Shown here: one piece after another, positions 1 to 11,461 of the stretch | Numbering within the stretch: position 1 is the stretch's first letter | How the letters are laid out: each line of letters starts with the position of its first letter | Assembly: GCF_026914265.1 (NCBI RefSeq) | Contig: NC_069135.1 | Coordinates: 16,298,406 to 16,362,405, forward strand | Direction: 5' to 3' | Source: Mya arenaria | Taxonomy: Eukaryota > Mollusca > Bivalvia > Myida > Myidae | DNA: 64,000 nt | Notes under the pieces: model-generated | Databases searched by the model: none | What the model was told of the DNA's origin: nothing | Seen by the model: the letters and a program-made list of their open reading frames with translations, nothing else | Program-made: the position numbers and the translations under genes

Positions 1-2461
1 GAACATGTATGAGATCAGACACTGTAAATTCTTTAATAGTAAGTTGATTAAAGGGCCATAACTGTGAGACGACGTGGACATTCTGACTTGACTTATTCAG
101 CTTGGCCAGGCTTTAAAAATGTAGAATATTTCTAAAGATAGATAGCAGACAACTTTTGTAAACGCAAAATTTAAGAGCTGCATTTAAGCATGTCCTTAGC
201 CATTTGCACAAAACACACAACACAGCATAGTGCCCTTTAGGCCACTACTTTTATATAAATTGGTTTACAAAACTGGCGGGTCTAATTTTCTGAAAAGTAC
301 AAAAAAATAAAAAATGAATTTCACTATTTTTTTCAACATTATTTTCCCGACCGTATTGATTTTGGTGCGAAACGAAAGAAAAACGCACAGATAAGAGTAC
401 GAATGCAGTAGATCTCGACTGGTTTGTTGTTCCGTGGCCGTATTTGCGTAGTGATAGCATGTGAGCCATTCAACTGTTATGGCAGCGCCGATGGCAATGG
501 CGGAATTGACGATAGCAGTCATTCTTTGTATGAAAAAATTAATTAAAATATGCAGGAGTTGTTAAAATAACAATAGCAATAAACATTGGCAAATTTAACA
601 GCCGACACAAACAATAACTGTCACGTGATTGTTGTTATTCCCCGCCAATTTAGGTCATGAAAATATTGTTGTTTATAGATAAAAAATAAAATTGTCAGCG
701 GCTGCCATCGAATTAGTAGACACAAATATCTGTAAATTATTTGTGAGAAAAACATTTTATAACATTTTTTGGTTAAATATCAAATAACAGTGCACTAAGT
801 GTGAGTGGTGAAATTGAAAGTAAAATTGTTGACACCGGTGACCTAGTTCACAAGTTCGGTCGATGGTGTTTATGGATTTGAAATCACAAAATGGTTTGGA
901 AATACTTGTTATTGAGTCAATGTAAAGCTTGTGTTTATTCTAGATTACATGTTTATTCATGTTTGGGTTAATAGTAGAGTAAAAACAATGAAAGAGTTGA
1001 ACACATGTCTCAATGACATTTTAATACTAATGTCATGAGTTGTGTGCAAAACATTTAGATAAAATAACACGGAAAACTATTTTGAATAAGTCCATTTCAA
1101 TTTTTAATGAACTTGATATTTCACTATAAATGAGATTTGTTGTTGTAACCAAGGAATACTCTTTAAAATGAAAAATAAACAAGCATGAAGTATGGATGCC
1201 CTGTGAACTCGTGTATACACAAAATGGCGGAGTTGGAAGAAGATAAAATATCTGATACATAATTATGGATTTCACTGTTACTATCATTGGTACATAAAGT
1301 TAAGTCACATGCTAGATTTCTTATTTTGTTATGTGATTTTAATGTACTGATGTGGTAATTTGCTGCAAGATTTGAATTTGAAATGGATTTGGTGAACATC
1401 CCATGGTAAATATCCCGGTCCGAAAATATCAGAACTTAGCATGGATCGAGTTACACACAACTAGGACCCACCATGGTAAAGGTTATTAAAACTCAAATCT
1501 AGGTCTAGTTTGGTTTTTAGTTTTTCAGGAATTGCTTTCACAAAGTTAAAGCTCAAATGGCTTCATAAAATGTTACTTCCTTATTTACAAAATTGGTAAT
1601 TATTTCACTTTATTGGCATTTTCCAATATTGAAATAACTGAAACAATGTTTAGAAAATAGTATGTATTGTTTTAATGCAGTGCAATTTTTTGTATTTTAA
1701 TGCGTAAAATTGCATTCTCTTTTTTCTCAATTTAATATTGTTCAGTTTAGTGTTCTGCATTCACTTTTGCTTTAACATACCCTTGAAGCTTAACAATTTA
1801 TGTCTTGCTGAGTGATATTCAATGTATCTTTGATAAAAAGTGTAGTTTATACATGTAAACATGTTTTATAGTCAATTTCATTGATGTTTTATATGCACAG
1901 TATGTAAGATTTAAACTGTGTGTTTAATTAGAACTTTGAAACTGAGTGTATTAAAACATGCATTAATAGCAGTTTAAAAATTTAAAATGTCATGTAAATG
2001 ACATAAATTTTCAATGTTTTTATGTTGTTCTCTGATTTTTACCCTTTAAGAGTATGTTTTGTGACTTTTTTCCTTTTTTTTTTTCTTTTTTTTTCGACCG
2101 CCCGGTGGACATTTTTCCCAAAAATTCTTGTAAACCAAAAAATAAAAAAGGAGTGGCCTTATTGAACTATGGATTTCTTTCAAAAAAGTCATTCCATTTA
2201 ACCACTGACTAACTAAAATCTGTATAATAAAAAGAAAGTGCCAGAGATACTGCTTTTAAATTCACAAAAACATTTAAGACTTGCTACCGGTAACTTAAAC
2301 AAATATACACCAGTTATCACCAACGTTTTAAACTTCTTCTTTCTACAATAATACTTCAAAGCAAATGCTAATGGTATTCAGTTTTTAATGTACTTGATAG
2401 CAAAAGGCCATAACAAATAAAAAAACACACCAACTTTACTATTAAAATCCTTGACAAACTA
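1..2461. other. AT-rich stretch with no supported gene
   Basis: No exon with convincing coding character and splice sites was found. A minus-strand open frame at 265-522 starts with a hydrophobic stretch (MTAIVNSAIAIGAAITVEW) but has no recognisable family or clear donor, so it is not called. The missing C-terminal exons of the lipase gene to the right would be expected here or beyond the left edge; I could not see them. Confidence 0.5.
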
Positions 2462-4370
2462 AAAACAAGAAGGCCCTGAAGGCCCTGTATCGCTCACCTG
2501 ATCCAATTCAAGTGTGAAATAAGTGTTTTCAGGGTGAGGCCAATTGTGACAGGGGGAGGGATTAAGTGTTTTTCAGGGCGATGGAAAGTGCAACGAGAGG
2601 GGACTTAATTAAAACAAATTAAGGATTAGTTTTCAATGCTACATGTTAAATATTTAAGTTGAGGGTATTACAGTTTAAGAGAATTTGAAATGTCAGGATG
2701 CATACTTGTCTTTTTTGTACATTTTTATTTTCTGTTTTTGTTATGGTTAGAGTATAAACATGAAAATTGTTTCATTTAATTCAGAATGTATTTTAGCAGT
2801 GAGTGTGATTAAAACACTTGTTCTACATGAAAATGCACGAAACATTGAAAACTTATTATACATACTTTTGACTACATCATGGAAGGACTTTTTTTATTAA
2901 ATTACAGAGTATATTTTCAATACATCTGCATATAATCAAGAAGTATGGAATCAAAACATTTATACCTGCTGGAATTAAAAAATATATTACTCAGATCCTT
3001 CCTAGTAACCAAGTTTTTTTTTAATATCATGGATGATTATTTTAATATCATGGATGACCCAGTTGCAAACCTTACCTTGCTGTAATAAGTACATTCTGAC
3101 CAGGTTTCATATAGATAAAGTAGAAAAAATGGCCTCAATAGTGTTTTAACAATGTTTTCTATGATTTGACCTTGTGACCTTATTTTTGAACTCAGGATAC
3201 CCAGTTTCAAACTTGACATAGACTTCATAAACACAAACATTCTGACATAGTTTTATGGTGATCAAAGAGAGAATGTAACCTCTACAGTGTTTACAAAGTT
3301 TTTCTATGATTTGACCTAGTGGCCTGGTTTTTGACCTCTGATTACCCAGTTTCAAACTCTATCTAAAGATAATCAACAATAACATTCTGATTAAGTTCCA
3401 TGAACATATGGTCATAAATGTGGCCTCTAAAGTGTTAACATGCTTTTCCTATTATTTGACCTGGTGACCTAGTTTCACTTGTCCCAGATTCAAACTTGAC
3501 TTAGACATTATTAATATAAACATTCTGACTGACTTTCATGAAGATACAGTTATAAATGTGACCTCTAGAGTGTTAACAAGCTTTACCTAAATTTGACCTG
3601 GTGACCTAGTTTTTGACCGCACATGACCCAGATTCGAACTTGGCCTAGAGCTAAACAATATAAACTTTCTGGCTCAGTTTCATGAACATACAGTTATAAA
3701 TGTGACCTCTAGAGTGCTAACAAGCTTTTCCTATGATTTGACCTAATGACCTAGTTTTTGACCGCACATGACCCAGATTTAAACTTGACTTAGAAATTAT
3801 TAATATAAACATTCTGACCACTTCACATGAACAAAGAGTCATAAATGTGACCTCTAGAGTGCTAACAAGCTTTTCCTATGATTTGACCTGGTGACCTAGT
3901 TTTTGATCTCACATAACCAAGATTTAAACTTGACTTAAAAATTATAAATATAAACATTCTGGCCAACTTTCATGAAGATACAGTCATAAATGTGACCTCT
4001 AGAGTGTTAACAAGCTTTTCCTTCAATTTGACCTGGTGACCTAGTTTTTGACCGCACATGACCCAGATTCGAACTTGACCTAGAGATCACTAATATTAAC
4101 ATTCTGACCAAGTTTCCTGAAGATACAGTCATAAATGTGACCTCTATAGTGTTAACAAGCTTTTCCTTTAATTTGACCTGGTGACCTAGTTTTTAACCCT
4201 AGATGACCCAATATTAGACTCGTTTATGAACAGGGTAAGTTTCATTAAGATTGTGCCAAAATTGTGACCTCTAGATTGTTAACAGTCAAATAGTTGACGA
4301 CGGACGACAACAGACACAGGGCAATCACAATAGCTTACCTTGAGCACTTCGTGCTCAGGTGAGCTAAAAA
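2462..4370. repeat. Bivalve dispersed repeat with internal ~145-bp tandem units
   Basis: The left end reads AGGCCCTGTATCGCTCACCTG and the right end reads TCAGGTGAGCTAAAAATG, so the termini share an inverted GCTCACCTGA / TCAGGTGAGC motif. Between about 3040 and 4260 the sequence is a row of degenerate units of roughly 145 bp, each with 'TTTGACCTGGTGACCTAG', 'CATGACCCAGATT' and 'GTGACCTCTAGAGTG'. I recognise this kind of repeat from heterodont bivalve genomes. A shorter relative with the same ends lies at 24903-25362. Short open frames in the array (for example 3037-3355) are by-products of the repeat. Confidence 0.85.
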
Positions 4371-4421
4371 TGTTAAATGATTAACAGTACATGCTACTGG
4401 TAATCAAAACTGTGAACTTAC

Positions 4422-7400
4422 TTTCCAGGGTGAAGCTGCCTTTTTATCTGGAACAATAAGGGGTGCTATGAGAACTACCCCCTTGAAGAAGTCAGGCCTT
4501 GACATCGCTGTTAACACAGAGATTGTGCCTCCCTGCAACAGTAACTGTACATTATCTAATGGCCCTATGAATAGGCTTGTTTCAAAAGAAAAGCTGGAAC
4601 TTATTCAAGCTTATTTTATAAGAAATGATAAAAGTCACCCGATTTAAAGGTTCAAATCAGAGCATAAGATTAGAGAACACTGAAAGAGATAATACCAATG
4701 AAAAGGTTTAACCAATCCAATCAGATTGCTTTAGTTTATAATTTTTTGGGCAACTTTTTTATCTAAGTGGTGGAGACGGTTTTAGTCTCTTGAGTCTGTG
4801 TCCAAGAGAAAATTCCAAAGAAGCCAGAACTGGCATCCTTTTGGGCAGACCAAAATAACATGCCCCTGCTGTGGTTTGAACTGTTGGGCTGGAATCGGAC
4901 ATCTATGATTCCAGACAACTCTCACCCTGAACCATCGCTTTATAATACTTGCCATTGAATGTCCGAGCAAAAAGGTGGGCTTTCCTGGAAATTCTTGCTT
5001 TACTTTGTCCACATGAAACAAAACGTCCTGCACATACTCGTCAAAGCTGTGAATGTGGGCTCGGTCTCCATCACTCTGGCCATGTCCAACTGAAAAGTTA
5101 ACACAGGCTGAAACTTATAGCAAAACACTTTTCCATTTAACCTTAACATTTAAGAAATTAAATGAATAGTGGTAAATTTTCATTCAAATTAAAAAAAAAA
5201 CCTTGAAGAAATGTATATTCATCCCAATGTTAACATAATCAAGTTTCTACATAAACAAAAGATTGGACATGACATCAGATATCTAACAAAACAAAAGCTA
5301 CCAGAAAGGATAAAAATAATTTTAAATGACTACTGTAATATTTTACTTCATGAGATGAAAACATATTGAATATTAAAACAACGCAATGAAAAAAACAGTG
5401 AACACATTTGAATCAACAACTTCCATACCATGATCATGTGAAAACACATAGAACCCCTGTTTCTTCAGTAGCTCTGCAAGTTCCGTGTAAAAGAGGCAGT
5501 GTTCACAATACCCATGAACTATCAACACCAAGCCCCTGCAAAAGAATATATGTGAACAAAATTTAAAATATCATATTGTCAATTCTAACTCATCAGTTGC
5601 ATTCCTCTGACTTTTACAGCATGCTCTATGTCGGCAACAATATACACTTTTGACATCATATTATTTGTTATGGCCTTGTATGACACATGAAAGACATAAA
5701 AGTGTAGCAGACAGCTCCTTTTGCTATGAAAACCATAACATGAGTTTGTTAACAAGTTATTTCCATCATATATTTCATCTCTGATTCTCTGAAGATTTTT
5801 TCATACAGACAGTTAAATGGAATGCATGTAAAAACAACGGCCAATAATTGGTCACATCTGACTTTTCTTCATTAGGCCACACCAAATTGATAACTTGTTC
5901 ATCGGATTTTTTCCAAAAAATAATGGGGCGAGCGAGCGAAATAATAATAAAAATATTTGTTTTGCATTTAGCAAAAAAGAGGAGTAAGCGAAGAGCGAAC
6001 AAATATATATCGTGATTTAACTCACTTTTGCTCACATTTTATTCACTTATTAACTAAAAAATGATATTGTAAACAGTACAAGGATAACATCCAGTGAAAG
6101 AATGATAACACTAAAAGATAATTCTATACAAATATTAGTTTTGAGATCAAACAAATGCTATTTGAGATCAAGCAAATGTATTTCTTTAAATTATTTCATA
6201 AATGAGAGAACTCAAAACCACCGTTTTCCAGTTTTTTAAACCTTTTTGAAAAGTTTTTTCAAAATACCCAATGCATGGCTAAGTAAAAGCCTGGACACAA
6301 GCGCCAATGGTCACAGCCACCTGCCTGCACATGGCATATCCAAATCTATTGACTAGGTTTTCCACTTTTCCTTAGGAAAACTTGGTTAAAAATAATTCTC
6401 TATTAAAATACATTGTCATATCTCATGCCATGGAAATGACTAGACAAGGTGACTTGAAAAATAACTCACAAAATGAATATAGGCATTTGCAGCCAAATAT
6501 AAACTACAGCTATCACTCTTGCTTTGACTACATGATTGGCCTTGGTAGCCATCTAAGTTCTGGAAGAGAATTTACAAAAAACCTACACCTTATTGTATAT
6601 CATTTCAGCTGAAAATATGTCACAGAAACATACATGCCATATTTTCTGGAGACCATTCAGGGGGATTTGTTCAAAAGACTGAAAATTCAGGGGGATTTTG
6701 GTTGTATTCAGGGGGATTTTTTTAGCAGGTCTAAGTTGGCGAAATTTTAAAGTATTTTTAGACGCAAGTATGAAAGAATGTATTCACATATAGTTTGCTT
6801 TGAAAACCTCTTAACTTTTTCATTATACAGAATTATTTTATGTCATGAATTTATCATATTTTTATGATACACTGTCATGTCATACTGTAATGCACTTGCA
6901 GAACAAAGTATGTCTTTGGAAAAATATGTTTTCGAGACAATTAAATTAAATTTACCTTCCTCCAAAGTCTTTTAAAATTTTTTGCTTAATTCTATCAGCT
7001 TTGATGACTTTCAGACAATAAGAGAATAGATAAATATTATTAATTTCTTCCTTCCAAAAGAGTAATATTTCTTTGCCTTTGATAATTACTACAAATTAAT
7101 TGATCATTTGTTGTTAAAGTTTCCTTTTGGAGAGTTTCACTCACATACTGTGGTTTCACTTTGTCATTATTGCCTGTTGTAATTTTTTTTTTTTTTTAAA
7201 TTCCGGGGGATTTTTATCTCCCGCCAGGAGACCGGGGGATGGATCGAAATTCCGGGGGATTTTTCCCCCCGCCGGGGGATATGGCATGTATGCAGAAAAT
7301 TCCAGCCAGTGTCAGTTTGATTTTAGGCTTTCTCAGAATTTAATGCCAATCTTTTTTAAATTTGCAGATTTTCCTTAATTTTTTTAGATATCTTATTCAA

Positions 7401-8859
7401 ATTTAGACAAGTAATAGAAAACATAAACATAAATACAAAAGACACTTTTACTTCTTTTGTACTGCAAATACTGTTGTGTCAGTTTTCATAAATAGCAAAA
7501 AAATATTTCAAGAATATGCAATATTTTTTCATAGACAAAAACCAATCAGCATAAATATTTAACACTTGAATGTTTTCATATATATATATAGTTTAAATAT
7601 ACACATGAACATCTAAAAAAATCTACAAACATTTATTCGCCATACAAAGCGTGATTAATACCATTTTCCAATCACACAGTCAGACAGGCACCATTTTTTT
7701 TATCCTTTTTGACTAATATTTACAAAATATACACAATCCGGCTTGTTTGATGTTTTTGTGTGAATGGTAAAACTCATGGGATTGCCTGAAGCACATATAA
7801 ATGTCAGTCAGGTTAATTTTTAACGTCATCCTTCTGTCCACGAACATTGACTCATCGGCGACCAAGGCCTCCACCACAAGCATGCCCTTGTTGCCTCATC
7901 GGGACAGGAATTTCATGATCCGCTGCGTTGGAGGAATCTGAAATTTTGATAAGCAATTTATACATAAATGTTCATTGTAGTATAATGTAGTATGCATTAC
8001 TGAAACAATTTGATGATGACACAAGAAAGATGGTGCTCGTTTCTTGGCCAAACTTTATTTTTCTATTACTGTCCATGCATTGCATATGAATTAAAAAAAC
8101 ACTATACTCTGATCTGTAGCAAAATAAAAACAAACATGCATAAATCATTAAATGTACTGTATAATTATTTTTGAAGGAAACAAATAATACAAAAAATACA
8201 TCATATTTGCTATATTAACAGCAAAACAACAAAGAAGTTAAAAATTTTAACATGAAGTTTTTACCTGGACAGGTGTAGTAGGTACAGAAGAACGGTTGGA
8301 AACTGTCTTTTCACTGTAACAGTCATCCGAATTCCCGTCAAACTTGTCCGAACCAAATTCAAACTTTGGATAATCACTGTCATTCACGATAAAATTCAGC
8401 ACTTCTTGCCCAGTATATATACGTTTACTTTTAGCGTAAGCCATATTAAAACAAACACATTTGTCCAAAATTTAATCAAACTTTAAATGGTTGTAGAATT
8501 GTCATTTGTTGACGTAATTTTCAAGAATCAGGAAGTGAAATGCCAATTTAGTCTCGATCATCTAGACGCTTGTATCCGGGCCTATATAGTTCATTGACTC
8601 TTCTTAGAGCGGCTGCATAATTGAGCCGGTGTTTTGATAATTGTTACGATCGAAAAACGTGATTATAAGGGAAAAGGTTATATTCTACTAAACAAATTAG
8701 CGCTCGTAAAAAAAATAACTAATTTTTTTAGATGGTGCGGGTGCAAGTGATAAAAAAATAAAAATATTTTTTTGCTTTTCTGAAGAAATAGGTGAACAAG
8801 TTATTAATTTGATGTGGCCTTAGCAATTCAGTTGGTTCCATATTAGTGGTAATTTTTTA

Positions 8860-8895
<36 letters not shown>

Positions 8896-9664
8896 CATAG
8901 ATGTTGCTAGTCTCTTTCAGACTTTTGGGTGACAACTTTCTGGACTGATTGCTTAATAAATGATGTAATCCTTTATTTGAATCAACAATTTGTTGTATTG
9001 TCATAGTAGTAAAGGGTTCTCCATGAATTTTGAAATGTTAATAAGTTTTCTTTAACCATTGTCTCTGTTTAAATAAGATAAGATTTATTTTCAGTTGGCA
9101 AGATAGCAATAAGTACTCGTCCATATAAACAGCCGCTTCAGTCTTTGGCGATATTTCATTTGGCGACACTACGTGTCCATATCCCACATGTTTTTTTCCT
9201 ACCCAAGAATGACAGATCCCAGCGCGAAGTATCTTAAGTGTAAAGGTAACTAGATGGTTCCAAAATGGCGATGCAATATTGACAGAAGTCGATCTGAATA
9301 GACACATTATTTGTGTATCATTTAATACTGCATTTAATACTTAAATGAAATAAGAGAAAGATATTGACTAAAATAATTAAAGTTTAGCTATCGTGTTTTT
9401 ATTTAACAGTGAATTTTTAAGAATTGTGGAGTTACAATTGAAGAATATATTTTCATTGGTATGGATCAGTCCTTGGCATTTAGGGAACAAAATGAATATC
9501 CAAATGTTAAAAAAGTTACATTTAATTCGTAAAATTGATCCTCATAAAACATAAACTTACTTTATGTCGGTTTTCTCTTGTTGTTCATCTTCATTCCAAT
9601 ATCTACAGTAGAGCTTCAGCCCTTTTTCGTTTTGAAGTTTAGTTTCAGGGAGTTTACTTGCCAT
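4422..9664 (-). CDS. MGLL: Monoglyceride lipase (MGLL-like), C-terminal exons not found
   Basis: Serine hydrolase that splits monoacylglycerols to glycerol and fatty acid. Four exons join in phase: 9561-9664 (ATG at 9664), 5429-5535, 4953-5089 and 4422-4532, giving 153 residues. The N-terminus contains LKLYCRYWNED, followed by GLVLIVHGYCEH (oxyanion-hole HG), HDHVGHGQSDGDR and the nucleophile elbow GHSMGG with Ser115. All are characteristic of MGLL. The family is usually about 300 residues, so the part with the catalytic Asp and His is missing. The last exon ends in a good donor (GTAAGT at 4416-4421), so the gene should continue left of 4416, through or past the 2.5-4.4 kb repeat. The intron after GHSM uses a GC donor (GCAAGT). 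The identification is firm for the N-terminal half. Whether the gene is whole is unknown. Confidence 0.88.
5873..5985 (+). repeat. Dispersed short repeat, 'AGGCCACACCAAATT' family
   Basis: Begins TTAGGCCACACCAAATTGATAACTTG and runs into an A/T-rich tract. Related copies, recognised by eye, lie at 8700-8822 (minus), 24340-24389 (minus) and, more divergent, 36139-36240 (plus). No coding capacity. It lies in intron 1 of the lipase gene. Confidence 0.55.
6629..7292. mobile_element. Putative TIR-bounded element with GGGGGAT motifs
   Basis: A perfect 14-bp inverted pair, CATACATGCCATAT at 6629-6642 and its complement at 7279-7292, bounds 664 bp. Next to both ends lie repeated CAGGGGGATTT / CCGGGGGATTT motifs (6659-6722 and 7203-7280). 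The middle is plain AT-rich DNA without coding capacity. A non-autonomous DNA transposon is the simplest reading. The short TIR and lack of a clear target duplication keep this tentative. Confidence 0.45.
7896..8444 (-). CDS. Small spliced ORF, possible piggyBac-derived remnant
   Basis: ATG at 8444 opens 8265-8444 (60 codons), ending at a CAG|GTAAAA donor. A second exon at 7896-7937 follows a TTTCAG acceptor and ends in TGA, giving 73 residues. The start MAYAKSKRIYTGQEVLNF, followed by an acidic Ser/Asp-rich stretch, resembles the N-terminal leader of some piggyBac-like proteins. There is no DDE domain, and the likeness is weak. It lies in intron 1 of the lipase gene on the same strand. It could also be a chance ORF. 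Confidence 0.3.
8700..8822 (-). repeat. Dispersed short repeat, 'AGGCCACACCAAATT' family
   Basis: On the minus strand this reads AAGGCCACATCAAATTAATAACTTGTTCA and then an A/T-rich tract with AAATATTTTTATT. That matches the copy at 5873-5985. Confidence 0.5.
8863..8891. repeat. (TA)n microsatellite
   Basis: About 14 uninterrupted TA dinucleotides. Confidence 0.95.
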
Positions 9665-9769
9665 TTTGTTTGTCAACTTTAAAAATCATCAGTGCATAAC
9701 AAACGCTTTTGCAGAGCGTTTAATCATTCCTGATCGTGGTTATATTCCGGTGCGGGGTGATACAGGAAT

Positions 9770-10535
9770 CCAGTGGATTTCACGTGAAATCCACTCAAAA
9801 CGTGTATTCCACTCAGAACTCAATTATTTTAATTAATAATTATTTTTTTAGTATACATATTAGAAAGTGCCTCATGAAGGGTTTATATTTCAAATTTTAT
9901 TGAAATTGGTCAAAAAATAAAGAAGTTAGATCAATTTTTCATTTTTTACCAAAAATAGATCGGAAATCGAGGTGAAATCCAGATTCCGATAAGTGAAATC
10001 CACTCATAACTCATTAATTTTAATAAATAATTTTCTGTTATTGTATAATTATTAGAAAGTGCCTCATGAAGGGTTTATATTTCAAATTTTATTGAAATTG
10101 GTCAAAAAATGAAGAAGTTAGAGCAATTTTTCGAAAATAGATCGGAAATCGAGGTGAAATCCAGTTTTCGAGAAGTGAAATCCACTCCTAACTCAGTTTT
10201 ATTAATTAGTAATTTTTATTTTTCTATACATTTTGGAAAGTGCCTAATAAAGAGTTTAGATTTCAAATTTTATTGAAATATATCAAGAAATGAAGCAATT
10301 TTTCGGAAATCGGAATGAAATCCACATTTTGACAAGTGGAATCCACTTTTTCACACGTGAAATCCACTCATAACTCATTTATTTTTAACATTTTTTTTTT
10401 TTGTTGAACAAATAATTGAAAAGGCTTTATAATGTGTTTATATTTCAAATTTTATTCAAATTGATCCAAAAATAAGAAAGTTGTAGACCTATTTTGAAAA
10501 AAGATCGGAAATCGAAGTGAAATCCACATTTTGAC
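9770..10535. repeat. Tandem repeat, ~185-bp unit, about four copies
   Basis: Each unit contains GTGAAATCCACTCATAACTCA, 'AGAAAGTGCCTCATGAAGGG', 'TTTCAAATTTTATTGAAA' and 'GATCGGAAATCGAGGTGAAATCC'. The first two copies are closest and the last is most diverged. It begins about 100 bp upstream of the lipase start codon (9664), so it may sit in or near that promoter. Confidence 0.8.
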
Positions 10536-10558
10536 AAGCGAACTCTTTCCTTCTCTAA

Positions 10559-11263
10559 AGCCTGAAATTCCTTGCTGCGGTAGCTGCGTCGCCTCTCGTC
10601 ACAACGGTTGAGCTCTTAAGGGGTTCGCAGTGATGAAATTCCGATCAACCTTCAACTTCCCCTCAACGAAGGTAAGTCTCGGTTAATCTATCAATTTCAT
10701 CCACTGCATAACCCCTTAATGAGCCCCACACGAGATTTTAGTGATTTTTTTTGCAAATCAACTCCAGTATTGAAGAAACAATCAACATCATTAACTGTTT
10801 CTATGTGCATTTATTTACATAACGCAGTTAATAATTCATCATCTAAAACTGCATGTGGTCCATGGTGCAATGGTCCATAACTTTAAGGTAAAACGTTTGA
10901 AATGTTCTGGCATTTGACCAGCCTGTCCTTTCCAGTATTTGTGTTGCGCATTTTTATACACAGTGTACATGTTAAGATACATGACAGTATACCTTGTCAT
11001 TTACGATTTTCGTTAAAAGTCATGTATATCATCAAACCCTGCAATAAGAATATTCCGTTATTTAGAAGGTAAGTGAATTTGTTATTTAAAACATAAACTT
11101 ACCCGATGTTGATCACTTTTAATGCAAATATCATTTTTTTTTAGCGAGTTAATTTTTTTCTGCCTTCCCAGCTGCTGATACGCCTCGTCTTGAAATTCCT
11201 AGCTGCGGTAGCTGCGTCGCCTCTCGTGTGGGGCTCATTAAGGGATTATGCAGTGGATGAAAC
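10559..11263. mobile_element. Inverted-repeat element with an extra direct end copy
   Basis: A 41-bp arm at about 10695-10735 (TTTCATCCACTGCATAA, then CCCTTAATGAGCCCCACACG) is repeated inverted, nearly perfectly, at about 11215-11262. The right arm continues into GAAATTCCTAGCTGCGGTAGCTGCGTCGCC (11191-11222), and a direct relative of that piece lies outside the left arm at 10564-10596. The interior is AT-rich and non-coding. This fits a non-autonomous TIR element that inserted next to, or recombined with, a second copy. Confidence 0.6.
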
Positions 11264-11375
11264 TAGTTTTGTCTTTGTAAATAAATTTCACTTCTTAAAG
11301 TAAAACTCTAGAATTTTTAATATTTGATATTAAAAACAATAACATAATGTTACAACCAAAATGTTGATGATGGTA

Positions 11376-11400
11376 TTGTCCTTTCCGATAACTTGGTTAC
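11376..11400 (+). repeat. Left terminal inverted repeat of the ISL2EU element
   Basis: TTGTCCTTTCCGATAACT then TGGTTAC. It is flanked on the left by TA, and the partner is at 17836-17860. Confidence 0.88.
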
Positions 11401-11435
11401 TTCCCCTGATTTCTAAGGGAGGCTACTCCATTTCC

Positions 11436-11447
11436 TACTTCCGGGGA
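11436..11447 (+). promoter_or_regulatory. Subterminal inverted motif (left), possible transposase site
   Basis: TACTTCCGGGGA lies 60 bp inside the left end and 15 bp before the nuclease-like start codon. The same 12-mer lies inverted at 17777-17788, 72 bp inside the right end. A binding site for the THAP domain is an inference from position. The ACTTCCGG core also fits an ETS promoter site. Confidence 0.4.
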
Positions 11448-11461
11448 ATACATTTTGCAAG

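Noticed and set aside
265-522. 85-aa minus-strand open frame with a hydrophobic start
   Set aside because: It overlaps another open frame, has no clear donor and no recognised domain.
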